Shown here: positions 1 through 9,791 of the stretch, piece after piece
Layout of the letters: every line of letters starts with the position of its first letter
How positions within the stretch are numbered: position 1 is the first letter of the stretch
Notes under the pieces: model-generated
The model's input: the letters and a program-made list of their open reading frames with translations, nothing else
What the model was told of the DNA's origin: nothing
Database searches by the model: none
Translations under genes and position numbers: made by a program
Assembly: GCA_907163375.1 (NCBI GenBank)
Contig: CAJQUW010005347.1
Coordinates: 1 to 64,000 of the forward strand
Reading direction: 5' to 3'
Length of the DNA stretch: 64,000 nt
DNA from: Prostheceraeus crozeri
Lineage: Eukaryota > Platyhelminthes > Polycladida > Euryleptidae

Positions 1-43
1 TATAGGTTTTTTCCCCCCGAGCTAGTTCAATCATAATGCATAT

Positions 44-192
44 ACAAGTTCAAGAATACGTCAAGCAATTTCAAAGACCATAGATCTAGTGAACCTATTT
101 CAATTTATACGTCACTTAAGCTTCAATATTTAATGAAAGCAGGTATCGTAGTTAAAGTATTCAAGTTCAAGATAGTGCAACCAATTTCAAAA
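44..192 (+). repeat. Left-flank copies of a ~30-bp repeat
   Basis: Two imperfect copies (44-77 and 160-192) share AAGTTCAAGAATACGTCAAG-type sequence followed by CAATTTCAAA. The same motif is found in reverse orientation at 1873-1982, on the other side of the IS630-like transposase, which suggests subterminal repeats of that transposon. I see no coding sequence in 1-350. Confidence 0.4.
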
Positions 193-479
193 ATAAGGTA
201 TGCAGATTCATTGCAGAAATAATATTTATGATTTAGGAACCCCTTTCATCTCCAATTTCAAAGGGAAGGTGTTTAGATTTATGTATAGAAATACAAGATA
301 TCAATGAAAACCGTATTCAGAAATTCGTAAATTCGTATTCAGAACGCAGAGTCAGAAAAGGAGCACTATTTTCATAATCAAGCAATAATGTCGCGACAAT
401 TTAGGCACCTGTCGTAAGTAATAAATTTGATTTTGCATGCGTGCTAACCCTTCACACCAGAAATGGTTTGGTCTTGTAG

Positions 480-1335
480 GATTTCTTCCGCAATGCCTTG
501 TGGAACAGAAATGCGGTGCTCTGAAACAGAGGGTGTGTAGTTGGAACACTGCAATCCTTCGCACTGTTGCCTGCCCTACACGCAGCTTCTCCGCAACCGC
601 AACGTAATGGTGGAAAAGCAGTTTTTCAATTGGATTGAGAAACGGAGAGTTATGGTGGTATTTTCCGCACGTTGCTACAGAAGAGGAAGCGTCGATGATT
701 GATGGGGGCGTGTCCATGATCACGAAACAATTCTCCACCGCTTGTGATTCCAGCACTCCGATCCAAATTATCCATGTAGTTACGGAAATCTTGTTGTGTT
801 GCGCCTCGACGAATTTCGTAATAGACGATGCCAACATCCCGCAGCAACTGCCAAACACAGATTGAGATTCGACCACGTGTGAAATTGAAGCTGTCGGACA
901 GCTGGTCTAACCCACTTGAATATCTGGCCCCCTTGTTCTCCTTGTGTGAAGAGGTTGAAAACAGTCTCGTCCACGTACACAAGGGTTCGATCGGATTCCT
1001 CATGTAACACACCTAGCGAAACTCCTTTCTTAGCAGCTTCACACGTATCGGAATTTCGTGCACTTAGGCAGTCCTGTAATAAAGAAGAGAGAAAATGATA
1101 TCTGCATTGAACGATATTTTTGCGTGATATTTTTTACTACATACCTGTAACTTTTTGGTGGATATCAAACGGCCATCTAGTGCTCTGGCAATGGAGGACT
1201 ATTGAGAGCAGTATGGGTGCATCACCGCTGCTGCCAGCGCCTCCTTCATTGCCTTCAAGGTCAGGTCCGGCTTCTCTTCAATCATTCGCACACAGCGATC
1301 AATAACGGCGTCTTGTCACTTTTATGCTTCTCTCC
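480..1335 (-). pseudogene. IS630/Tc1-type DDE transposase, decayed
   Basis: Minus-strand translation in shifting frames gives the usual order of an IS630/Tc1 transposase. A helix-turn-helix-type stretch lies near 1200-1330 (IDRCVRMIEEKPDLTLKAMK, then SSIARALDG). The first catalytic Asp sits in YVDETVFNLFT (about 930-960). The second Asp region (FVIMDTPP) lies near 690-710. The third acidic motif is in HHNSPFLNPIEKL near 615-650. At least two frame changes and a stop between the HTH and catalytic parts mean it cannot make a protein. Family members cut and paste DNA at TA sites. It is flanked by mirrored repeats (see the repeat entries at 44 and 1873), so it probably marks the core of one old element covering roughly 40-1985. 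The superfamily is clear; the exact family is not. Confidence 0.75.
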
Positions 1336-1872
1336 CTTCCTCCTCTCACATCCTCCACGCATCCTTCTTCCTCATATCTTAAGATGATTGATCACGCAGC
1401 AGTGCTCTCTATTTATGTTGAGTTCAGCCTTCCAATCAGCTCCCATTTTCGTGAGCTTCAAGAAGTAGCTGCCTTTAAATCAATGCTGATCTTCGAGTAA
1501 CGCCCACGAGGTACACCTGGCCTCGGTCCACGACAGCGGGACAAATTCTGAGAAGCACTTCGTGGTGTCATCACTCCATGTGTCGTCTGTGCTGCTCATG
1601 ATTGGTATAATGTCAGTTGTCAGGCTACAACGTAGGCTAGTCACACAGGATTCAAGATTACAGTGTAATAGCTTCACAAACTTAAATAGTTCTATGATTT
1701 ATGCAAATAATAGGCTGAAATTGGTTCATTCTTTGATCGCAATCGTTTCCATGAACATATTTCACGATATCAATGTCAGATTATCAAAAAGTGATAGAAT
1801 TTATTGATAATTGAAATTGATTGATTAACAATTGAACCTGCTTTGCTTTTCACGAACATGTGAGCGCTATCA

Positions 1873-1982
1873 CGAAGTTTTGTGGCGTATCTTGAACTTG
1901 TTTGATCGAACATAGAAATCTGTGACGCTTCTTTGAAGTAGCTTGACGTTGATTGAAGCTGCATGCTGTATCTTGAAGTTGG
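1873..1982 (-). repeat. Right-flank inverted copies of the ~30-bp repeat
   Basis: Read on the minus strand, 1873-1904 gives CAAGTTCAAGATACGCCAC and 1930-1982 gives two related blocks with CAACTTCAAGATAC and AACGTCAAGCTACTTCAA. They mirror the copies at 44-192. The 1340-1870 interval between the transposase and these repeats shows no gene. Confidence 0.4.
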
Positions 1983-2270
1983 ATGACGTAGAAATGAATT
2001 TGTCCGGGAAAACCTGTAATGTGGGTCATCAAATACTGTTGTACAGAAGTCGGCCCATCGAAGTGTCAGTGGCATGAAGCGCTGGCATTTTATTGCTTAT
2101 ACTTACCATCGGTCAATAAATATAAAGGAGAGATAGAATTTTTCACCATGACCATTAGTAATAGCCTCCTGTTCCTGACAATCAATTGGATCGATGACTG
2201 CGTTGATTTTCTAGAAAGGAGCCACAAATGACATGAAAAATGACAGACCAATTTGTCCTTTATCATCTAT

Positions 2271-3300
2271 TTACAAGACTTTTTGAAGGCTCAGCTTGGA
2301 AAGGATCAAAAGCACTTTAAATGAAGAATATTCTAGAGAACAATCGGGTTTCACTAGACTTTTTCGACTATAGACCACATACACAGCATTCGTCAGATAA
2401 TTCCTCTCCCAGCTGTTCATTGATTTCAAGAAAACATTTAACAAAGTATAACACAACGCAAGTTTGAATGCTTTAAAACTCCAAGGCGTCCAGCATCAAT
2501 ACATTAAGCTGATACAAGCCATAAATGATCACGACACAACTAATTTCAAGCTATTTAACTCAGCTATAGAAATCTCGATCGAAAGAGGAGTCAGACAAGT
2601 TGATGTCATCAGTCCAACTCTCCCATAGCGCTTTGCAACAAGTCTTCAGGAACATCCACTTCAATCCATAAGAGGGGATGCTGATAGACGGTGAAATGCT
2701 TCACTATTTGACCTTAACTGACGATATAGAGCTCCTGGCAACAGTACAAGATCCCTTGAGAGTATGTTAGCGAAAGTAAACATCGAGTCAGATAAGATAG
2801 GCCTCAAGATACAATCTGTTAAAGGCTAATGGATGACGAACATAGCACAAAGCACAAACATCACAATCAAGATGAATCGGCACTTCATCACACAAGTTGA
2901 AGAATACAAATATTTGTGTCAAATCATAACACCAAATTGTCATCTGCTCAAAGAACCGAATAACAGAATTAGAAGTGGTTGGGCAGCATTCAAGAAGATT
3001 GAAACGCACGAACGCCAAACCAAGTTCCCAAAGCAACGAAGACCGTCAATGCTAGCATCCATCCAACAATGACTTACGCTATGGAGACATGATCGTCTAC
3101 CAAGAACATCGAAGTCAAAATCCGAATGTTACAGAGAGCGATGCAACGCAGGCTGACCCACATTTCGAAGAAGCAACATAATTCGTTCAAGTGTCATTCA
3201 TCATAAAGAAATCAGGAGTAACGGATGCGGTCGAGCATATCTACCATGTGAAACATCGATGGACAAGGCATGTAGCTAGAATGAACGACAATCGATGGAC
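2271..3300 (+). pseudogene. RTE-like LINE reverse transcriptase, broken
   Basis: A plus-strand translation in several frames follows the reverse transcriptase of RTE-type endonuclease-RT LINEs. It opens with an EEYSREQSGF block near 2300-2345, then LFIDFKKTFNKV near 2410, then ERGVRQVDVISP near 2585 (normally GVRQGDPLSP). Next comes the VEEYKYLCQIIT region at 2900, and finally the C-terminal tail GVTDAVEHIYHVKHRWTRHV near 3213-3270. The YxDD catalytic block near 2715 is unrecognisable. Many stops and shifts show a dead copy; the endonuclease half is absent. In life such proteins copy LINE RNA into a nicked genomic site. The plus strand carries no further host signal here. Confidence 0.75.
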
Positions 3301-3359
3301 GCTACGGAATGCTTGATTGTATCCCTACAACTATGGATATTGAAGTGCAAGATGGTCAT

Positions 3360-3528
3360 TGTGACTGACAAGGGTGAAGGAGTGCAGATGGCCGAGTTGA
3401 AGAATATGTTGAGAGAGACGGGTGTCAGATGGCTAGGACATGTGGTGAGAAAGGCAAGAGTATGTTGGAAGGGAATGATACAACTGAAAGTTGGAAAACG
3501 AAAGAGATGGAGGCCGAAGAGAAGATAG
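3360..3528 (+). pseudogene. Second LINE RT C-terminal tail
   Basis: An open frame ending at 3528 contains VRWLGHVVRKA and a KRKRWRPKRR basic end. This is the RW-GHV-R ... G-R-RGRPK pattern that closes many LINE reverse transcriptases. It directly follows another, slightly different tail of the same type (RWTRHVARM at 3250), so two fragments, or a duplicated end, abut here. Confidence 0.5.
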
Positions 3529-3659
3529 AAGGACTAGATAACGGAAGATGTGAAGGAACTACGTAGGAGTGAAAGAAAACGATGCGTTGGACACAGTGCA
3601 GTGGAGGAGCCACTTGAAGTGAGAAAAAAGCCAGGAGATGAAGTTGGAGTGCAAAACAT

Positions 3660-4640
3660 AGATTCGATTAATTTGTTATAAGACAGCTTGAGCAACTTAC
3701 CTGATTGCTTTACCTGATCGATTGGATCGATTAGGTCTGTTGGGGAAGAAACAGTCAAAATAAATGATGCGGTTTTCAAGGCACCTGAACTTACCTTGAC
3801 ATATGAAGCGATAATTGAAACATGGTCGATTGCCAAGTGTAACTATCCGCGACCTCTCCCCCTTGACTTTGACTACGGAGGTGAAATAGTTAATATCCAA
3901 GCAGCTGTTAGTAAAATGTGTGTCACCCCACCGTTTGAAATCATAGGGAAAATACTCTCGACCCATGTAATGCGCGCCGAAAGCACTTTTGATGTCTCTG
4001 AGATGAAGTTCCTGCAATATTCAAGTGATATGATTTTGCAAATTCACCTGCATTTACATCTTTTAAAATGATCTATCCAATGAATTAAATTGAATGGAGA
4101 GAAATTGTTATAGCCTAATATCGTCTAACAGCTATACCTACTATTACATGCATGTTTCTTGTCAGAGATGGTAGCTCTGTGAATTTAAATCAATAAAGAG
4201 GCAACGCCGTAAGCAGCAAATCAATTAAATACAGAGGATAAAGAAAAATGCAAAATCCGTTGCTCAAGCAACAATAATGTGTACATGAAACAAATGTACG
4301 AGTGTATGTACTAAATTAGCTAGAGCTCGCCCAATTCTGATGAATACACATGATGTATGTCTGGGTCGCTCATAAAATAGTTAAATTCATTATCCTAATT
4401 TTTCAGTAGTCAATGAACAGAAATATCTAAAAATACCAGTAAAAGGGAGTAAATTTTCTGATGGTTTATGTGGTTTGAAAAGTGTTCGGCGTCAAAGCGA
4501 AGGAGTGGACAGCGCCCTCTAACATGAAAAACATTAGATATTGTGGTAGCAACTGTGAATCTTTGAATGCTGAAAATTCCTACAGTAGTTTCAGTACAGG
4601 CGACCGATTTATTTTTGATCGGTGTTTTTACTTGTAAAAA
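3660..4640. other. No gene recognised
   Basis: Short open frames on both strands look random. There is no splice-bordered exon, no transposon motif and no repeat that I can see. AT content is high throughout. Confidence 0.5.
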
Positions 4641-5460
4641 ATAGAAATGTTATTTATCTTATATCATATAGTAGATCTGGAATACAATGTATAGGACAAA
4701 CAAAGCAGCCGCTACATTGTAGATTAAATGGTCATCGTCATTCAGTATTAAGAGATCACTTAAACACATCTTAGCAAGCTCATCATTCTTAGACTCATGC
4801 TGAATTGCAAATTACTGATCATGTTGATGACAATATATTCATATCACCGGAAGAGATAACCAGCGAGCTCAACCGCAAGGAAAACATGCATATCAAGATG
4901 CTCAATACCTTATACCCCTTGGATTTGAATGATAGAGTTTTGGGAGGTGGATTCGTATCTCAGCAGTCGATATCCAATGATCAATTTTTTAGTTATCCGA
5001 TCAGCAGACGAAAAAGGAGTCAAGGAGTAAGACAATCGGGTAGAAAAGGCTCAAGTATTATGGAACTCGATAATACTTATCAATAATTGCAAGATTCTTA
5101 TCAGACGCCTAAAACGTCAAAGTTTTATCATCATCTAAAATCTCTATCAAAAAGTTCCAAAAGAGCCATTCTAGGCAAAGCAGGGGATAAGGCAAACATA
5201 ATGACATTTATATTGACGGCATACACTCAAAATAAACTCATCTAGGCTCGGAGAACAAAAAGGTAAAAGAGTGAGCAACCATCATTATCCCGTTCGAATC
5301 TCAGACAATAGACTCACACAATCTCATGTTTATATTCTTCGATCAAAGTGTGTAAAAGCTAATTCTAAACACAATTCAAAAACGTTATCCAAGATATTCT
5401 TCAAATTAGATAAACCCTATGCATTGAAGTTTTGCAATTATGGGCGTTTTTAGAATAACC
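4640..5460 (+). pseudogene. Penelope-like element 3' part (GIY-YIG), broken
   Basis: Translation around 4650-4940 reads like a GIY-YIG endonuclease: CGIQ-IGQTKQPLHCRLNGH, a spaced His, then ELNRKENMHIKMLNTLYPLDLN, where the E and the final P-LN match the family pattern. Penelope-like retroelements place this endonuclease after the reverse transcriptase and use it to cut the target. Downstream frames to about 5460 (KFYHHLKSLSKSSKRAILGK, then FFKLDKPYALKFCNYGRF) may be the same element but I cannot match them. No RT is seen upstream. It is a 5'-truncated, broken fossil. Confidence 0.55.
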
Positions 5461-5845
5461 TGAAGTTTCAGGATGTCATACACATCATGAATAATCCATC
5501 CACCGAGCATGACAGACACCAGACTCCCTGCACTCCCGGAGCGTTATTAAATCTCATAAGGATATTCTAGGAAACCGTGTCAGTCTTGGACAGGCCAAGA
5601 AGTGCGACCCCATCACCCTACGGTGATAGAGTGGCTGCCACGGGCCATTGGGGATTGTCATCTGTGAGGATGGAAGCAGAATCGACAGGCATTCCTAAGT
5701 CTAGCGTTCTGCTTTCAATTTCACTAATTGCAATTCTAATTCAATTTCAAGTTTTTAATTCAGCTTTGATCGGATTACTATTCCCGTACGAAAAAATTTT
5801 GAGTGACATTAATGAAACATGTAATGATTCCCTAGGATTCCGTAA

Positions 5846-6461
5846 TAATTTCAGTAGTGACTACTGAAAATTACCTAAACTAATGATTTAGTGCAAAAAT
5901 ATTACTGAAATTATTACTGATCAGTATACTGTTTCCTACCTCGGTTTCCACTAAAAACTACTGAAATTATTACTGATCAGTATACTGTTTCCTACCTCGG
6001 TTTCCATTAATGAAAAAACTACTGAAATTATTACTGATCAGTATACTGCTTCCTACCTCGGTTTCCATTAATGAAAAAACTACTGAAATTATTCCTGATC
6101 AGTATACTATTTCCTACCTCGGTTTCCACTAATGAAAAAACTACTGAAATTATTACTGATCAGTATACTATTTCCTACCTCGGTTTCCACTAATGAAAAA
6201 ACTACTGAAATTATTACTGATCAGTATACTATTTCCTACCTCGGTTTCCACTAATGAAAAAACTACTGAAATTATTACTGATCAGTATACTATTTCCTAC
6301 CTCGGTTTCCACTAATGAAAAAACTACTGAAATTATTACTGATCAGTATACTGTTTCCTACCTCAGTTTCCACTAATGAAAAAACTACTGAAATTATTAC
6401 TGATCAGTATACTGCTTCCTACCCCGGTTTCCACTAATGAAAAAACTACTGAAATTATTAG
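5846..6461. repeat. 61-bp tandem satellite, about 10 copies
   Basis: The phrase CGGTTTCCA recurs at 5942, 5998, 6059, 6120, 6181, 6242, 6303, 6364 (one change) and 6425. That is a strict 61-bp period after one 56-bp first step. Each unit holds CTACTGAAATTATTACTGATCAGT, with ACTGATCAGT as a palindrome inside it. Copies differ by only a few bases, so the array is young or homogenised. Its right edge ends exactly where the CR1-like LINE begins. Confidence 0.95.
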
Positions 6462-7640
6462 GACTGCCTGATATTCAATAGGATCGCTTATAAATTCAGA
6501 GAAGATTTTATGATTAACATCCTCTAAAATGTCGCTGATATTTCTGTCAGGGTCACACTGCTGCAACCAATCACCACTCTCACTGGTATGATTCGTGCCA
6601 ACCTTGTGCAAATCCCAAATAGTATTTGCTCGCAAATAAGTCTTGCTCCAACTTTGTTTCGGAGTACATATCATTTTTTGACTTTATCCCTGTAATGGTA
6701 AAACAAGGGCCAGTTTTTGTCCCGATAGGCTTTATATCTCTTATTCATCATGGTTTTGATTACATTAGTAATCCAGGGCTTGTCACTGGTTTTCCTTTTA
6801 ACCACATCTGTTGGAAGGAGTTCGATGGCGTACTTCAAGAATACGTAGAATGCTTTACATGCATTGTCAAGGTCCAAATTCTCGAGGATGTTAGTCCAAT
6901 CTATAGTTGAAAGATACACGCGAGCCTGATTTAAGAAGGATTCTCGATAGTCAATCACTTTTATGAAGGATGACTGAAAACAGAATTTACGCGTTGGTTT
7001 TATCAGAATGACATTGTGGTCGCTCATACCAAAAGGTGGAAAGTACATAGGTTTAGAATATAGATCAGCATATTGATCCGGAATGAGAACCAGGTCCAAA
7101 ATAGCATTCATTCTTGTTGGATTGAACACGATATTTTCAATTCCAAAAGCAATCTCAAAAGGGGAGGAATCCACATGATTGAAATCACCAGCAAGATAGA
7201 TCGCTAAGCCTGGATAGCGTTCTAGATAATCATCTGTTGTAGAGATCACATAGTCACATAAATGTCTCTGTCGTTCAATACTCAAAGTTCCGCCATGGGA
7301 AGTACAATAAAACCAGTAAGCAATGAAAAGCCTTGTAGGAAATTCGAGTGATTAGAAGTTCAACATCGCTGTAGATAGATTCACAGAAAACCATGCTGCT
7401 AGAGAAAGATGAGCGAATCCAGCAGACGATACCGCCACCCTTCATACAAGAAGTACGATCGGCACGATACAAAATATACTGTGGTAGATTTACCGATTCA
7501 TCACAAGTTAGACTGTCACACCACGATTCCGTAGCACAAATAATATCTGGTGAATATTTTGAGGAAAATGCCATGATTTCATCAATCTTGTTTGTGATCG
7601 AGCGAGCGTTAAAATAGCAAAGTGATGGTAAAGGAGTATG
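6461..7640 (-). pseudogene. CR1-like LINE ORF2: endonuclease and start of RT, truncated
   Basis: On the minus strand the frames carry an AP-type endonuclease: PDIICATESW near 7550, RADRTSCMKGGGI near 7460, a stretch with LAGDFN-HVDSSPFEIAFG near 7160-7195, and the SDH motif (MSDHNVIL) near 7020. The linker to the RT follows (SDKPWITNVIKTMMNKRYKAY near 6700-6760). The protein changes frame near 7285 and again near 6670. It runs straight into the 61-bp satellite at 6461, so the catalytic RT core and 3' end are missing. Product in an intact element: endonuclease-reverse transcriptase that primes on nicked DNA. ORF1 lies just upstream (7660-8391), with the usual LINE order. Confidence 0.8.
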
Positions 7641-7659
7641 TGTTAGTCAATTAAGAGAC

Positions 7660-8391
7660 TTACAAAACTATTCTTCCTTTTCGTAGAACAACGTCTTCGC
7701 CTTCTCTCTTCCTACGCTGAAATTCTTCCACCAATACTTTATCCAGTTCCATTTGCATGCGAGTTAGATCATGTCGAAGATAAATTCGGGTTTTCTTTGT
7801 TGCATTATGCGCCTTCAACTTCCATGCATTACTCAATGCTCGCCGTTTGCAGTAACTATCATAAAACACAAGTTTTATTGGTTTCGGCTTCTTTCCTGGC
7901 TTTCCAACACGTGAAATGAAAGTAGTAGTGTTCTTGTGAATAGACAACACATCACACAGTTTCTCAACTTTGGAAGTGTCATGATCCCATTCATTATCTT
8001 CATCCGATTCTTGCAGGCCGAATGCCATTACATTGTTCTTCTTCTCTTGTCGCTCAGTTTGTTCTTTCAAGGTTTCATGTATGACAGTTATCATTTCTGT
8101 TATGTTTTTTATCTCTAGTTGTTCCCGCAAGCTACGCAACTCTGACTCAAGCTTGCCAAAACGCACAAACAGATCATAGATATTGATAGACTTGCAAGTG
8201 TCGCAGGCATAGGATATATTGTCTAAAGACAAGGTTGCTTTATCAACACTGGCTGGGACAGAAGAGCACTCTTTTCGCAAATGGAAGGCCTTGCAGCAAA
8301 GATTACATGATATGAAGTCGCTTTCTATGGCACCATTGCAAGCGTGACAGACAGTATTGACGAGTGCTTCGCTATTCTTTCTGGATGTCAT
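7660..8391 (-). CDS. CR1-like LINE ORF1 protein with PHD-type zinc finger
   Basis: A 243-residue open frame on the minus strand starting at ATG 8391. Residues about 14-65 form a Cys/His cluster (VCHACNGAIESDFISCNLCC, FHLRKEC, YACDTCK) of the PHD/RING-like C4HC3 kind found in ORF1 of CR1/Jockey-group LINEs. Residues about 70-115 are heptad-like (FGKLESELRSLREQLE) and probably a coiled coil. The C-terminal part (KPKPIKLVFYDSYCKRRAL, then IYLRHDLTRMQMELD) is the basic nucleic-acid-binding domain. In these elements the protein coats LINE RNA. The frame is open throughout, unlike ORF2 beside it, but the element as a whole is truncated. No promoter was identified; 8392-8460 is probably its 5' UTR. 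Confidence 0.8.
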   Translation of the reverse strand: MTSRKNSEALVNTVCHACNGAIESDFISCNLCCKAFHLRKECSSVPASVDKATLSLDNISYACDTCKSINIYDLFVRFGKLESELRSLREQLEIKNITEMITVIHETLKEQTERQEKKNNVMAFGLQESDEDNEWDHDTSKVEKLCDVLSIHKNTTTFISRVGKPGKKPKPIKLVFYDSYCKRRALSNAWKLKAHNATKKTRIYLRHDLTRMQMELDKVLVEEFQRRKREGEDVVLRKGRIVL

Positions 8392-8638
8392 TGTTCGAAG
8401 TCAAGCCACCGGTGAGATGTATTCAAAATCACAAAAAGTAGATACGACAGAAAAATCGCGATTTTGATAAAAGTATTAAGAATCCACCGTTGAAATGTTA
8501 AGCAAAGTAATCACTGCGCGATAGGGAGTCCGAAGATATGTAATTTGAGTATGAAAATAGGTATATAGCACGATTGGGATGCAATTTGTGTGATTAGCAC
8601 TGAGACATGAAACGCACAACCGCCGCACACGGTAGATG

Positions 8639-8881
<243 letters not shown>

Positions 8882-9027
8882 TTACGACGAAAGTAATGAA
8901 ATTTCATACTATAGACAGATAAAGAACTCAATCATAATTCAAATGCATTCAGTTATTGTTGTTATTACTCAGCGGTTGCCAATATAATTAACTATTGCTC
9001 AATACTTGATAGTTGTTCAGCGCTTGA

Positions 9028-9035
9028 GGAAATAT
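9028..9035. repeat. hAT target-site duplication (left)
   Basis: GGAAATAT, identical to 15678-15685. It directly borders the CAAGCTTGCC end. Confidence 0.92.
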
Positions 9036-9791
9036 CAAGCTTGCCGTGGGAATTGATCTTGAATTCCCATTCCCATCCCATTCCCACGGGATTTTTCAGT
9101 TTTTCCCATCAGAATTCCCATGGCTCATTACTATTCCTATATGCGGTTTATGGTTCTCTTCTTTCGGACTACAAGTCGATTAACGGATTTTCGTAATTGA
9201 ACTGATGAGATTAAGCGCTTTTAGTTGACCTATCTTTTGGATGAAAAAGTATTGGCATATCAATCTATCTTATTTTGTAATTTCCAAACATTGCAAGTTT
9301 TTACTAATTAAGCTTACCAAAAATATCTATCATTTTGTTTCAGGGATTAGTCAATCAATAAAGACGACTTCATCGAAATAGTCTTCGATTACATATAGGC
9401 CTATACATACACATATTCGCATGTCTATTCACTCTGATTCACTTCATGCGGTGCCGTACTTGTGATGAACATGGCAAACTTCTAGCTCATCGCAATATCA
9501 TACTGTATCTAAGTTTACAATACAAGTACAGTGCCTGTATGCAAGCAATGAAGTCAATACTTCGCCTACGCATATTTCTATGACTTATCAACAGAAAACA
9601 ACTACTGATTTATGAATATGTGATAATACGCTCGCTCGCATCCCATGTATTTAGGTACGGTGTAATTCCAATTCTATCTAACTTTGATGATAAAGCCACA
9701 AATGCAAAAAGACAAATTTATATTCGAGAAACAAACGTTCATTGAAAATTTGTCCAAGGATTGACAAACGTTGCTGCAAAAAAGGCATCAA

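Noticed and set aside
3697-4017. A 106-residue minus-strand frame with an overlapping plus-strand frame of similar length
   Set aside because: No family resemblance, no splice borders and no neighbour; likely chance.
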